64,000 bases of DNA, from the NCBI RefSeq assembly GCF_014174515.1, contig NZ_JACJUG010000009.1, positions 1 to 64,000 on the forward strand, in the 5' to 3' direction. Within the stretch, counting starts at the first letter, position 1. Each line of letters starts with the position of its first letter. Shown one piece after another: positions 15,423-24,681 of the stretch. This DNA comes from Mitsuaria sp. WAJ17. Lineage in GTDB: Bacteria; Pseudomonadota; Gammaproteobacteria; Burkholderiales; Burkholderiaceae_C. Below the pieces are notes generated by a model. It had not been told where the DNA came from. It was given only the letters and a program-made list of their open reading frames with translations, and made no database searches. The position numbers were made by a program, and so were the translations under genes.

Positions 15423-17573
15423 TCACGGCTGCCAGTTCACCGTCACCGTCGCCGTGCCGCTGGCCGGGGTGGTGAAGGTGTGATTGGCGCCGCCTTCCCA
15501 GGTGACCGCGCTGCCGTTCTTCTTGATGAACTTGAACTGCAGCGTGGTGCTGGCCGGCACGCTGACGTCGTAGTACCAGTTCGGGTAGCTGGTGACGACC
15601 TGGTTGAAGGCCGGCCCCACCGGCGTGCTGCTGCTCCAGTTGCTGAGCTCGAAGCGGTCGCCGGTCAGGTAGACGTTCTCGCCCAGCGCCGTCGTGGCAT
15701 TGGTGACGATGAAGCGCACCGTCACCTGCGGGCCGCTCAGCAGCTGGTAGCCGGCATAGGCATTGCTGTCCACGGCGCTGGCGTTGCGCACCTTGACGGC
15801 ATAGCGGCCCGCGGCGATGGCAGGCACGCTGACCTTGATCTGCGTGTCTTCCCAACTGAGGATGCTCGCACCGGTCACAGCCGTGCTGCCGAAAAAGACT
15901 GAACCCTTGGTCGCGCCAAAGCCGCGGCCATCGATCGTCAGCACATTGCCGGGCTTGCCCATCATGGGACCCACATGCCCCAGCGTCGGCGTGCTGATGG
16001 CGGGTGCGGCCTGCCACACGGCCACGGCGCCCGCACCCAGCACGAAGTTGGGCACAGCGCCACTGCTGCCCACGCTCAAGGCCCCGCCGCCCAGCAGGCC
16101 ACCCAGCACGTCGCTGTAGCTGCCGGCCGGCAGGGCCGTCAAGAGGCCGCTGACGGTGGTGGCCGTCGTGCTGCTGCGGTTGACGGCCACCAGCACCACC
16201 TGCGTGCCGAACTTGCGCTCGTAGATGTAGACATCCGGGCTCAGCCAGCGCTCCTGCTGCGTGCCGTAGGCCAGGGCGGCGTTGCTCTTGCGCAGGGCGG
16301 CCAGCTTCTTGATGGCCTGGTAGGCCGTGGTGCCGGTGCCGAAGCCGCTCATCATGGCGCGGTTGTTCGGGTCGCCGTTGCCCGTCATGTACTGCTCGCT
16401 GCCGTAGTAGATGGCCGGCACGCCGCGCGAGGTCAGGGTGATGGCCAGGGCCTGCTCCAGCTTGCGCTGCGGAGCGCCGGCCTGGTGGAAGCGATCCATG
16501 TCGTGGTTGTCCACGAAGGTGACCTGGTCGATCACCTGGCCATACTGGCCTGCCGTGTCCACGACGGTCTGGTGCAGGTCCTGCATGGTCTTGCTGCCGT
16601 CGCGCAGGACCTGGCGCACCCGTTGGGCGTACTGGAAGTCCAGCAGGCTCATGCCGCTGCCATTGGCGAAGGCGTGGTTGGCAGGATCGACCTCGTTGAC
16701 GCCCAGAAACCACTCGCCGAAGGTGAAGACGGGCTTGTAGCCGTGGATGTGGGACATCCAGTTCTTCTGCCAGCCCATGGGCATGTGCTTGACGGCATCG
16801 ACGCGCAGGCCGTCCACACCCAGGTCCAGCCAGCCCTGGATGGCGGACTTGAAGTAGGCATCCACCGTGGCCTTGTTGTGGTTGAGGTCGGCCAGGTCGA
16901 AGAGGTTGCGGTAGATGCCATCCTCCAGCGAGGAGAAGCTGGTGCCGCCGTTGTGATGGAAGAGACCGCCAGGGTCGCTGCTGTAGCTGGCCATCAGCGT
17001 GCCGTTGTCATAGAGCCGGCCGTTCTCGGCGAAGGCACTGTTGGCGGGGTCGGCAGGCGAGCTGTGATTGGGAGCGAAGTCGATGATGACCTTGATGCCC
17101 GCGTTGTGCGCCGCCGTGATCAGCGCCTGGAAATCGGCGATGGAGCCGAAGGCCGTGTTGGGCTTCTTGAAGTCGCGCGCCCAGTAGCCGTGGTAGGAGG
17201 TGCTGTTGGTGCCCGAGTAGTTGATGACGGCGCTGATGTTCTCCACCGGCTGCGAGATCCACAGGGCGGTGATGCCCATGCCGGTGAGGTAGCCGTCGCT
17301 GATCTTCTGGGTGATGCCCTTCCAGTCACCGCCGCAGTACAGCTTGAGCTGGGTGCAGCCGGCACTGAAGGCCGCGCCCGTCGGGTTGTTGGTGGCATCG
17401 CCGTCCTTGAAGCGGTCGGTGACGATCTGGTAGACCACGTCGGTGGCGAAGCCCTGCTTGTTGGACACATGCGTGTCCGGGCTGGCAGAGGACGCAAAGG
17501 CCGCCAGGGCGGCCGCGGTGAGCAGGCTCAGGCGGAGCCAGGGCCGCAGGCGGCCGGCGTTGGGGGTAGGCAT
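15423..17573 (-). CDS. cgt: Cyclodextrin glucanotransferase (GH13_2), secreted
   Basis: The 716-residue precursor has a signal peptide of about 30 residues (ending AFASSA) and a 686-residue mature part, the same length as the Bacillus circulans 251 enzyme. From [10 protein letters not shown] the alignment to Bacillus CGTases as I remember them needs no gap through the catalytic domain. The mature numbering hits H140, F195, R227, D229 (nucleophile), E257 (acid/base), H327 and D328 (transition-state stabiliser). The central aromatic 195 is Phe, which is allowed in CGTases, and the insertion that marks maltogenic amylases is absent. Domains run A/B, C, an IPT/TIG D domain ([20 protein letters not shown]) and a starch-binding CBM20 E domain ending TVTVNWQP. 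It converts starch to cyclodextrins outside the cell. AGGAGA precedes the start. Confidence 0.95.
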   Translation of the reverse strand: MPTPNAGRLRPWLRLSLLTAAALAAFASSASPDTHVSNKQGFATDVVYQIVTDRFKDGDATNNPTGAAFSAGCTQLKLYCGGDWKGITQKISDGYLTGMGITALWISQPVENISAVINYSGTNSTSYHGYWARDFKKPNTAFGSIADFQALITAAHNAGIKVIIDFAPNHSSPADPANSAFAENGRLYDNGTLMASYSSDPGGLFHHNGGTSFSSLEDGIYRNLFDLADLNHNKATVDAYFKSAIQGWLDLGVDGLRVDAVKHMPMGWQKNWMSHIHGYKPVFTFGEWFLGVNEVDPANHAFANGSGMSLLDFQYAQRVRQVLRDGSKTMQDLHQTVVDTAGQYGQVIDQVTFVDNHDMDRFHQAGAPQRKLEQALAITLTSRGVPAIYYGSEQYMTGNGDPNNRAMMSGFGTGTTAYQAIKKLAALRKSNAALAYGTQQERWLSPDVYIYERKFGTQVVLVAVNRSSTTATTVSGLLTALPAGSYSDVLGGLLGGGALSVGSSGAVPNFVLGAGAVAVWQAAPAISTPTLGHVGPMMGKPGNVLTIDGRGFGATKGSVFFGSTAVTGASILSWEDTQIKVSVPAIAAGRYAVKVRNASAVDSNAYAGYQLLSGPQVTVRFIVTNATTALGENVYLTGDRFELSNWSSSTPVGPAFNQVVTSYPNWYYDVSVPASTTLQFKFIKKNGSAVTWEGGANHTFTTPASGTATVTVNWQP

Positions 17574-17922
17574 GTCTCTTGTCTCCTGTGTCGGGCCTGT
17601 GTCGGCCCGTCCTTGTGCTTGATGGGTGATCCCTCGCGCCCCCGGGTCGCGTGGCGGCGACCGAGAAGCGTTAGTAGTATTGCTACATCGCGAACAAGAC
17701 AAATTGGGGTGAACACCAAAACATTCCCATGAAATCCGCTTGAAACATGCCAACACCTGCGTCAAATTGGGAAGAATTTCCTGCAAATCCAGCAGCGAAA
17801 AAATGTATTTTTGATACAAAACCAGCAGCAAGCCGGGCGACCTCCGCCCCAACCCACCCCGGCAGACCGCACCGCAGGGCCGACACACAGGACAATCGCC
17901 CCCAAAACGCAGGGAGCGCCCC
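17574..17922. promoter_or_regulatory. AT-rich divergent regulatory region for CGTase and esterase genes
   Basis: This 349-base gap contains about 150 bases (17670-17820) that are visibly AT-rich compared with the flanks. It includes the inverted repeat TGTAT-TTTTG-ATACA at 17804-17818 and the runs GTTAGTAGTATTGCTAC and CAAATTGGG. It must hold the CGTase promoter (reading left) and that of the lipoprotein hydrolase (reading right). No single -35/-10 pair is clear enough to call. Confidence 0.45.
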
Positions 17923-19182
17923 ATGAGCCAAAGACGAGACCTGACCCCCTCACCCCAGCGCAGAACCATGCCCCGCGGGCGGCGCCGCGCCTTGGGCAGC
18001 CTCGCCCTCGCAAGTGGCCTGCTGCTGACAGCCTGCGGCGGCAGTGGCGGTGGCGGCGGGAGCACGGTGCCGGACAAGCCCACTGAGCCACCCGAGCCAC
18101 CGGTCCTGCCCGTGAGCGGCCCGGGCGAGCTGAAGCGCGCCACTGCCCTCAAGCTGATCAGCAGCGGCGAGATCCAGGCCGCCATCAGCGCCGCCGGCCC
18201 CAAGGCGCCCAGCCTGACGCCGCGCTATGCCGTGCAGACCTGGCGCCTGAACTACCTGACCATCGACGGCAGCGGGGCCAGCGTGGAGGCCTCTGCCCTG
18301 GTCTGCGTCCCCGTCAAGCCGGCCGGCAGCCGCAGCCCAGTGCTCAGCTATCAGCACGGCACAACCACCAAGGACGCCGAGGCCCCCAGCAACCATGCCA
18401 CGGCCGACGAGGCCGCCGTGGTCATGGCCTCGGCCGGTTATGTAGTGCTGGCGGCCGACTATGTGGGCTATGGCGCGAGCAAGGACCGCCCCCACCCCTA
18501 CCTGCAGTCCACACCCACGGCCGCCGCGGTGAACGACCTGCTGACGGCCGCGCGCTACTGGCGCTACACCCAGGGCATCAAGGACAACAAGCAGCTCTTC
18601 CTGGGCGGCTATTCCGAGGGCGGCTATGCCAGCGTGGCGGCCTTCCGGGCCCTGCAGTCCGGCGCCAGCGTGCACAAGGCCCAGCTGCAGATGACGGTGG
18701 CCGGCGCCGGCCCCTACGAGGTGGACCGCGTGCTCGACGATCTGCTGGCCAAGGTCAAGGAGGAGAACAAGGTGCTGGGCCTGCTGCTCAACCCCGGCTT
18801 TCTCAAGCTGCTGGGCGACGGCGACCGCCGCAAGGTCCGCGATCTGCTGCTGGACAAGGCCGTGGGCAAGGACGCCGACGTGGTCTTCGACCCGACCTTC
18901 CTGGACCTCTACCTCGTCGATGACGTGGCCGGTATCGAAGCCCGCAGCAATGTCTATGACTGGAAGCCGGCCCTGCCCCTGTGGCTCTACCACGGGCGCG
19001 AGGACGCCACCGTGAGCTACCGCGCCTCCTCAGACACCCTGAGCGCCATGCAGCAGCGCGGTGCCGGCAACCTGGTCAGCCTCACGGACTGCACGGCCCA
19101 GCCCTCGGGCCACCTGGACTGCGTGCAGCCCTTCTGGAACTTCATGCTGCAGAAGTTCGGTACGGCGGCCAAGGATCTCTGA
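17923..19182 (+). CDS. Lipoprotein alpha/beta hydrolase (esterase/lipase)
   Basis: A 419-residue protein with a long Arg-rich N-region and a lipoprotein signal ending LLTAC (Cys38), then a Gly-rich and Pro-rich linker. The alpha/beta-hydrolase core shows [11 protein letters not shown] (oxyanion region), [12 protein letters not shown], the nucleophile elbow [10 protein letters not shown], the acid in [12 protein letters not shown] and the base in PSGHLDCVQ. This matches secretory lipase/esterase families. AGGGAG precedes the start at 17923; a second ATG lies at 17968. It diverges from the CGTase across an AT-rich region, so both may be used in degrading external polymers. The actual ester substrate is unknown. 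Its stop is 21 bases from that of the convergent PLP enzyme. Confidence 0.85.
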   Translation: MSQRRDLTPSPQRRTMPRGRRRALGSLALASGLLLTACGGSGGGGGSTVPDKPTEPPEPPVLPVSGPGELKRATALKLISSGEIQAAISAAGPKAPSLTPRYAVQTWRLNYLTIDGSGASVEASALVCVPVKPAGSRSPVLSYQHGTTTKDAEAPSNHATADEAAVVMASAGYVVLAADYVGYGASKDRPHPYLQSTPTAAAVNDLLTAARYWRYTQGIKDNKQLFLGGYSEGGYASVAAFRALQSGASVHKAQLQMTVAGAGPYEVDRVLDDLLAKVKEENKVLGLLLNPGFLKLLGDGDRRKVRDLLLDKAVGKDADVVFDPTFLDLYLVDDVAGIEARSNVYDWKPALPLWLYHGREDATVSYRASSDTLSAMQQRGAGNLVSLTDCTAQPSGHLDCVQPFWNFMLQKFGTAAKDL

Positions 19183-19203
19183 CCTGTCACAGCTGGGGCG
19201 GCC

Positions 19204-20337
19204 TCAGCCCCGCTTCAGCGCCCCGGCAAGCCCCCAGCTCGCCAGCAGTCCTTGCGGCCACTGGCCTTGCTGCAGCAGCGCCATCATGGCCTGCGCCTCG
19301 ACTTCGCAGTCCAGGCCCTGGGCCTGGCGCCAGCCGGCATCATGGTAGCTGTGGCGGTAGCGCTCGCCGCTGTCGCACAGCAGGGTCACGACCGAGCCCA
19401 TCTCGCCCCGCTCGCGCATCTGCTGTGCGCAGGCTAGGGCCGCAAGCAGATTGGTGCCGGTCGAGGGCCCCACCGGGCGGCCCAGGTGTTCGCTGAGTGC
19501 CAGGGTGGCCGCCAGGGACCACACATCGGGCAGCTTGACCATGGCGTCGATGACCGAGGGCAGGAAGCTGGCCTCCACGCGCGGGCGCCCGATGCCCTCG
19601 ATGCGCGAGCCCAGCTCGATGCGCAGCGCCGGGTCGCGACTGAGGTAGTGCTCGTAGAAGACCGAGCGCTCGGCATCGGCGCCGCAGACCAAGGTCGCAT
19701 GCCGCGAGTAGCGCACGAAGCGCCCCATGGTGGCCAGCGTGCCACCGGTGCCCGCGGAGCAGACGATCCAGCGCGGCACCGGATGCGCCTCCTTCCTCAT
19801 CTGCTCGAAGATGGACTCAGCGATGTTGTTGTTGCTGCGCCAGTCGGTGGCTCGCTCGGCGTAGGTGAACTGGTCCATGTAGTGGCCGTCCAGTTCGCGG
19901 GCCAGGCGCTGGGACTCCACATAGATCTGCGTCGGGTCCTGCACCAGGTGGCAGCGGCCGCCCTGGAACTCGATGGCGCGGATCTTCTCGGTCGACACCG
20001 TGGCCGGCATCACCGCGACGAAAGGCAGGCCGAGCAGGCGCGCGAAGTAAGCCTCGGACACCGCCGTGGAGCCGCTGGAGGACTCCACCACCGTGCTGCC
20101 TTCGTGCAGCCAGCCATTGCACAGCGCGTACAGAAACAGCGAGCGCGCCAGGCGGTGCTTGAGGCTGCCGGTGGGATGGCTGGACTCGTCCTTGAGGTAT
20201 AGGTCGATGCCCGCGAAGCCGGGCAGCGGCAGGGCAATCAGGTGGGTGTCGGCGGAGCGCTGGAAGTCGGCCTCGATGCGGGCGACGGCCTGGCGCACCC
20301 AGTCCTGCGGGGATGCGGTGGTGAGGGCGGCATGCAT
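19204..20337 (-). CDS. PLP-dependent cysteine synthase/desulfhydrase family protein
   Basis: A 377-residue fold-type II PLP enzyme. The Schiff-base lysine is in [11 protein letters not shown], the substrate-loop motif is [11 protein letters not shown], and the phosphate-binding glycines are in [14 protein letters not shown]. The protein resembles the Cds1-type L-cysteine desulfhydrase group and PLP-dependent cysteine synthase relatives more than CysK, since the N-terminal SxxDR pattern of CysK is missing and a C-terminal extension (residues about 330-377) is present. Expected role is release or assimilation of sulfide through cysteine. It is monocistronic, lying between the convergent esterase gene and the chemosensory operon's last gene (38-base gap on the same strand). 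Confidence 0.82.
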   Translation of the reverse strand: MHAALTTASPQDWVRQAVARIEADFQRSADTHLIALPLPGFAGIDLYLKDESSHPTGSLKHRLARSLFLYALCNGWLHEGSTVVESSSGSTAVSEAYFARLLGLPFVAVMPATVSTEKIRAIEFQGGRCHLVQDPTQIYVESQRLARELDGHYMDQFTYAERATDWRSNNNIAESIFEQMRKEAHPVPRWIVCSAGTGGTLATMGRFVRYSRHATLVCGADAERSVFYEHYLSRDPALRIELGSRIEGIGRPRVEASFLPSVIDAMVKLPDVWSLAATLALSEHLGRPVGPSTGTNLLAALACAQQMRERGEMGSVVTLLCDSGERYRHSYHDAGWRQAQGLDCEVEAQAMMALLQQGQWPQGLLASWGLAGALKRG

Positions 20338-20375
20338 GCGGGCACTGTAGCAGCGCCGGCGCTCCGGCCTGCCAA

Positions 20376-21638
20376 TCAGGCTGCGCCCGGCCCAGCCACC
20401 AAGGCCTTCAGCCGCGCCCGACTGCTGCGCACCCAGCCCAGCAGCTCTTCGCCTTGCATGGGCTTGGCGATGAGGTAGCCCTGGGCCGTGTCGCAGCCCA
20501 GCTCGCGCAGCAGGTGCCAGTCGGCCTCGGTCTCGACGCCCTCACCCACCGTGGCCACACCCAGGCGGCGTCCCATGTCCAGGGAGCTGATGAGGATGGC
20601 CCGGCGGTTGGCGCGCTCGCTGGCGCCATCCACGAAGACGCGGTCGATCTTCAGCTCGGTGAAGGGGCTGCGCGAGAGGGTCTGCATGCTGGAGTAGCCG
20701 ATGCCGTAGTCGTCCATGGACAAGCCGTATCCCTTGAGGCCCAGGCGCGCCAGGCTCAGCATGGCGGCGCTGCGCAACACCATGGTCTCGGTGACCTCCC
20801 AGGTGAGCGATGACGGCGCCACGCCGTGCCGGTTCACCAGCTCGGTGAGGCGCTCGATGAAGCCCTGGTCTGCCAGGTCGTCGGCGGTCAGGTTGACCGA
20901 CAGGGTCAGGGAGGGCATGGAGCGCAACCATTGCACCAGGTGCTTCAGTGACTGCTCCACCATGGCAAGCGTGAAGCGCGCCATCAGCGGACTGCCCTCG
21001 ATGCGAGCGATGAAATGATGGGGCCCCAGCAGGCCGCGATCGGGATGGCGCCAGCGGGCCAGGGCCTCGACGCCCTTGAGCTGGCCCGTGGCCAGGCTCA
21101 CCTTGGGCTGGAAGTAGGGCACGAACTGCCCGCTGTCCAGCGCGGCCCGGATGTCCTCCAGGCAGGCAGCAGGCGTGGCGCCGGCGGCTGCCGCGTCGGC
21201 AGGCCGGAACTTGGCTCGCTCCAGCAGACGCTGCAGGCCGGCCAGCGTGACGGGCTTGGGCAGGGTGCCTAGCAGGCGCGGAGCGAAGTCCGCCGCATCC
21301 ATGCTTTCCACGGTCTCCAGCAGGCGCGGATCACGTGCACTCATCACAATGAGGTTATCGACCCGGTAGCGCTTCCCCAACTGGCCGATCAGCTCGATGC
21401 CATCCATGACGGGCATGTCGATGTCTGTGATCAGCAGCGAAATCGACAGCCCCGCCGCCAGACCGTCCAGCACATGCAGGGCCTCCAGGCCATTGGAGGC
21501 TTCCAGCACCGAGGCGAACTGCAGGGACTGCAGCAGGTCCACCACATGCTGGCGCTGCACGGCGCTGTCCTCGACCACCAGGACGCTGCTGAGCAGCCCG
21601 CGCGGTGGAGGGGGGGCTGCCTGCGGCACCGAACTCAT
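20376..21638 (-). CDS. Response regulator with REC and EAL domains (predicted c-di-GMP phosphodiesterase)
   Basis: The 420-residue protein has an N-terminal receiver ([12 protein letters not shown]; phosphoacceptor Asp72 in [13 protein letters not shown]) and a C-terminal EAL domain. The EAL residues needed for c-di-GMP hydrolysis are all visible: the EAL motif in [12 protein letters not shown], Asn in [10 protein letters not shown], Glu in TWEVTET, the metal-binding Asp pair in [10 protein letters not shown], Lys in ELKIDR, Glu in GEGVET and Gln in [10 protein letters not shown]. So it is likely active. The start at 21638 is favoured by GGGAG eight bases upstream; an in-frame ATG at 21659 gives a seven-residue longer form. 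It is the last gene of the chemosensory operon, 37 bases after cheB, which suggests that CheA phosphorylates it. Confidence 0.9.
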   Translation of the reverse strand: MSSVPQAAPPPPRGLLSSVLVVEDSAVQRQHVVDLLQSLQFASVLEASNGLEALHVLDGLAAGLSISLLITDIDMPVMDGIELIGQLGKRYRVDNLIVMSARDPRLLETVESMDAADFAPRLLGTLPKPVTLAGLQRLLERAKFRPADAAAAGATPAACLEDIRAALDSGQFVPYFQPKVSLATGQLKGVEALARWRHPDRGLLGPHHFIARIEGSPLMARFTLAMVEQSLKHLVQWLRSMPSLTLSVNLTADDLADQGFIERLTELVNRHGVAPSSLTWEVTETMVLRSAAMLSLARLGLKGYGLSMDDYGIGYSSMQTLSRSPFTELKIDRVFVDGASERANRRAILISSLDMGRRLGVATVGEGVETEADWHLLRELGCDTAQGYLIAKPMQGEELLGWVRSSRARLKALVAGPGAA

Positions 21639-21675
21639 CTCCGTCGCTCCCGTCATCATGTGAGTGCCCCGGCGC

Positions 21676-22758
21676 TCATTGGCCGGGCCTCATCTGTTGG
21701 GCGAGAATCTCGCGGTCGATCAGGTCCAGCGGCACGATCTTATCGACGGCGCCTCGCTTGACCGCTTCCTTGGGCATGCCGTAGACCACGCAGCTCTGCT
21801 CGTCTTGCGCCACAGTGTAGGCGCCTGCCTTGTGCATCTCCAGCATACCGGCCGCGCCATCGTCGCCCATGCCGGTCATGATGATGCCCAGGGCGTTCTT
21901 CCCGGCTGCGCGGGCCGCCGAACGAAACAGCACGTCCACCGAGGGCCGGTGCCGGTTCACCAGGGGGCCGTCCACCACCTCGACGAAATACTGCGCCCCC
22001 ACCCGCCTCAGCAGCATGTGGCGCCCGCCCGGCGCGATCAGGGCGCGGCCGGGCACCACGCGGTCATTGTTCTCGGCTTCCTTGACGGCGATGTCGCACA
22101 ACTGGTCCAGGCGCGATGCGAAGGCCGCCGTGAACTTCTCGGGCATGTGCTGCACGATGACGATGCCCGCGCACACCCGCGGCAAGCGCGTCAGCACCGC
22201 CTCCAGGGCCTGCGTGCCGCCGGTGGAGGTACCGATGGCCACGACTTGCTCCGTGGTCTGCACCATGGCCGGCGCATCGCCGCAAGGCAGCACGGCATCG
22301 GCAGTCAGCTTGGACGTGGCCACCAGGGGGGCGCCCCCCCGTCCGGCCAGGCGCGAGACATTGGCCCGCGCCGCCGCCTTGACCGCCGCCACCAACTCCG
22401 TCGCGCTGCTCTTGAGGAAGTTCTTGAGGTCCAGCTTGGGCTTGGTGATGATGCTCACCGCCCCCGCTGCCAGGGCCTCGACGGAGGTCTTGGTGCCCTT
22501 CTCCGTCAGCGTCGAGCAGATGACCACCGGCGTCGGCCGTTCGGCCATGATCTTGCGCAGGAAGGTGATGCCGTCCATGCGGGGCATCTCGACGTCCAGC
22601 ACGATGACGTCCGGCCATTCGGTCTTCATGCGCTCCATGGCCAATATGGGGTCTGAGACGGCATGCGTGACCTCGATGCCGGCCCCTCGATGCAGCAGGC
22701 CGCTGAGCACCTGGCGCACCACCGCGGAGTCATCGACGATCATCACCTTGATGGTCAT
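21676..22758 (-). CDS. cheB: Chemotaxis response regulator protein-glutamate methylesterase CheB
   Basis: A 360-residue CheB of normal length. The receiver has [14 protein letters not shown] and phosphoacceptor Asp55 ([11 protein letters not shown]). The C-terminal methylesterase has the catalytic Ser178 in AIGTSTGG, His204 in VQHMPEKF and Asp in [11 protein letters not shown]. It removes methyl groups from receptor glutamates when phosphorylated by CheA, providing adaptation with CheR. The linker (about 125-165) is longer and Ala-rich. It follows cheD by 15 bases and precedes the REC-EAL gene. Confidence 0.97.
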   Translation of the reverse strand: MTIKVMIVDDSAVVRQVLSGLLHRGAGIEVTHAVSDPILAMERMKTEWPDVIVLDVEMPRMDGITFLRKIMAERPTPVVICSTLTEKGTKTSVEALAAGAVSIITKPKLDLKNFLKSSATELVAAVKAAARANVSRLAGRGGAPLVATSKLTADAVLPCGDAPAMVQTTEQVVAIGTSTGGTQALEAVLTRLPRVCAGIVIVQHMPEKFTAAFASRLDQLCDIAVKEAENNDRVVPGRALIAPGGRHMLLRRVGAQYFVEVVDGPLVNRHRPSVDVLFRSAARAAGKNALGIIMTGMGDDGAAGMLEMHKAGAYTVAQDEQSCVVYGMPKEAVKRGAVDKIVPLDLIDREILAQQMRPGQ

Positions 22759-22773
22759 GCTTGGGCCCCTTGC

Positions 22774-23292
22774 CTAGCTGGATGAGCGGTTTGGCCACGT
22801 CGCGGCCGTCGGACCGGCCTCGGGCAGCCGGGCATGCCGGACCCAGACCTCGCCGCTGGCCACGTGGAAGATGATCTCGCGGTGGCCCGCCTCGTAAAGG
22901 CTTTCCGACACGACGCGGATGCCGCGCTCCGCCAGCATGCGGCGAGCCGCCTCGCCGTTGCGCCAGCCAACCGTACTCAGCGGGCCCTCGCTGGCGAACA
23001 TGGCCCCGCCGCCAAAGAGCTTGGCCTCGCAGTCCTGCGGCTCGGCGCCCAGCATCTTGAGATCCAACAGCATCAGAGCCAGGGCGTCATGGCCATAGCG
23101 GCCGTTCAGCTCCAGGCCCTGGCGATCGCCATTGCCCGGCAGCAGGAAATGGGACATGGTCCCCACCTGCAGCTGCGGCTGCCACAGCGTGATGGACACG
23201 CAGGATCCCAGCAGCGTGCGGATGCGGCAGTGCGCCCGCCCTGCCGCGTGTTCGCCCGGCAGCAGGTAGATCTCGGTCGGAGCGCGATCCAT
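22774..23292 (-). CDS. cheD: Chemoreceptor glutamine deamidase CheD
   Basis: A 172-residue CheD starting MDRAPTEIYLLPGEH. The catalytic Cys31 is in TLLGSCVSITLW and His48 in GTMSHFLLPG. YGHDALALMLLDLKMLGA and EAKLFGGGAMF complete the family pattern. It deamidates receptor glutamines to create methylation sites. The start at 23292 was chosen because the conserved region begins directly there; the upstream in-frame residues overlap cheR in another frame. It lies 10 bases after the cheR stop. Confidence 0.93.
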   Translation of the reverse strand: MDRAPTEIYLLPGEHAAGRAHCRIRTLLGSCVSITLWQPQLQVGTMSHFLLPGNGDRQGLELNGRYGHDALALMLLDLKMLGAEPQDCEAKLFGGGAMFASEGPLSTVGWRNGEAARRMLAERGIRVVSESLYEAGHREIIFHVASGEVWVRHARLPEAGPTAATWPNRSSS

Positions 23293-23302
23293 GGCCTGGC
23301 TC

Positions 23303-24103
23303 TCAGGGCTTGCGATAGACCGACGGCCGCACGGCCTGCACCGCATCGCTGATATCGTTGAGCGTCTCGGAATGGCCCACCAGCAGCAGGCCGCCCGGCC
23401 GCAGCTGGCCAATCAGCCGTGCCACCACCTGGCGCTTGGTCTCGACATTGAAGTAGATCATTACATTGCGCAGGAAGATGAGGTCGAAGCGGCCCAGGGC
23501 CGGCAGCGGCCTGGTGAGATTCACCTGCTCGAACTGCACCTGCTGGCGCAGGCCCCGTTCCACCAACAGCGTCCCCGCCTGCGGGCCCAGGCCCTTGAGG
23601 CAGTAGCGGCGGCGCAAGGCGTCGGGCAGGTGGCTGGCTCGGCTCTCGGGGTAATGGCCCCGGCGCGCGCGGCCCAGCATGCGGGTGCAGATGTCCGTGC
23701 CCAGCACCTCCCACTGGCCCGCGCCGAGCTCGTCGTCCAGCACCATGGCAATGCTGTAGGGCTCCTCACCACTGGAGCAGGCGGCGCTCCATACGCGCAG
23801 CGGGCGCCCCTGCTGGCGCGACTGCTGCGCGCACTCGCGCAGCAGCTGGAAGTGGGTGGGCTCGCGGAAGAAGTACGTCTCGTTGGTGGTCAGCAGGTCG
23901 ATGGCATGCTGGCGCTCCAGCGGCTCCCGACCGCTTTCCAGGAGGCGCAGGTAGTCGCTGAAGCTGGCGAGCTTGAAGTGGCGCAGGCGCTTGTCAAGCC
24001 GCCCGGAGACCAGGGCGCGCTTGTTGTCGCCCAGCGTGATGCCCGCTTCCCGGAAGATGAAGTCCTGAAAGCGCGTGAACTCCTGCGTGCTGATCTCCTG
24101 CAT
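23303..24103 (-). CDS. cheR: Chemotaxis protein methyltransferase CheR
   Basis: A 266-residue SAM-dependent receptor methyltransferase. It has the N-terminal helical domain (ITLGDNKRALVSGRLDKRLR), TTNETYFFREPTHF, the SAM-binding VWSAACSSGEEPYSIAMVL, GTDICTRMLGRARRGHYPE, and FDLIFLRNVMIYFNVETKRQVV. It methylates glutamates on the receptors of this cluster. The start at 24103 fits the family length, and the downstream neighbour cheD follows after 10 bases. Confidence 0.95.
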   Translation of the reverse strand: MQEISTQEFTRFQDFIFREAGITLGDNKRALVSGRLDKRLRHFKLASFSDYLRLLESGREPLERQHAIDLLTTNETYFFREPTHFQLLRECAQQSRQQGRPLRVWSAACSSGEEPYSIAMVLDDELGAGQWEVLGTDICTRMLGRARRGHYPESRASHLPDALRRRYCLKGLGPQAGTLLVERGLRQQVQFEQVNLTRPLPALGRFDLIFLRNVMIYFNVETKRQVVARLIGQLRPGGLLLVGHSETLNDISDAVQAVRPSVYRKP

Positions 24104-24122
24104 GAGTTCGCGCCTCCTGCGA

Positions 24123-24665
24123 TCAGCTCGCAGCCAGCATGCGCTGCGCGGCCTCGGCGCCGGAGCCCAGGGCCGCGAGGTCCACCACCGACAGGACCGC
24201 CCCCATGGCCAGCACGATGACGAAGCGGCCGTCCACCTTGCCCATGCCCGCCACGAAGTCCGGTGCGATGCGCAGTCCGAAGCTGGGTGCCGGCTCGATG
24301 TCCGTGCCGGCGATGTCCTGCACGGCATGCACCGAGTCCACCACCACGCCGATCACATGCTGCTCGCCCGCACTCTCCTGCTCGACGATAACGATGCAGG
24401 TCTTCTTGGTGATGGGGCTGGAGGGTCTCCCGAAGCGCTGGGCCAGATCCATCACGGGCACCACGGCGCCGCGCAGATTGATCACGCCGCGGATGGCCGG
24501 CGGCATCATGGGCACGTTGGTGATGCCGCCGAACTCGATGATCTCCTTGATCGAGAGAATGCCGATGGCGTAGATCTCGTCGCCCAGGGCGAAGGTCAGG
24601 TACTGCGCCGTTTCCTGCCGAGGCGGCTCCTGCCGCGCGGCGCTGCTGGGAACAATGGCGTTCAT
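24123..24665 (-). CDS. cheW: Chemotaxis coupling protein CheW
   Basis: A 180-residue CheW: QYLTFALGDEIYAIGILSIKEI, the receptor/CheA-contact segment PPAIRGVINLRGAVVPVMDLAQRFG, IVIVEQ and VIGVVVDSVHAVQ. It bridges receptors to the CheA P5 domain in the signalling array. A short variable N-terminus precedes the SH3-like core. It follows the receptor gene by 16 bases and precedes cheR by 19. Confidence 0.95.
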   Translation of the reverse strand: MNAIVPSSAARQEPPRQETAQYLTFALGDEIYAIGILSIKEIIEFGGITNVPMMPPAIRGVINLRGAVVPVMDLAQRFGRPSSPITKKTCIVIVEQESAGEQHVIGVVVDSVHAVQDIAGTDIEPAPSFGLRIAPDFVAGMGKVDGRFVIVLAMGAVLSVVDLAALGSGAEAAQRMLAAS

Positions 24666-24681
24666 GCCGGCCTCCCCTGGA

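Noticed and set aside
15423..17573. Maltogenic amylase (Novamyl-like) rather than CGTase
   Set aside because: The insertion that blocks cyclisation in maltogenic amylases is absent and the alignment to CGTase is gap-free with aromatic 195.
15975..17732. Plus-strand frame across the CGTase
   Set aside because: Antisense to a full-length enzyme with all catalytic residues.
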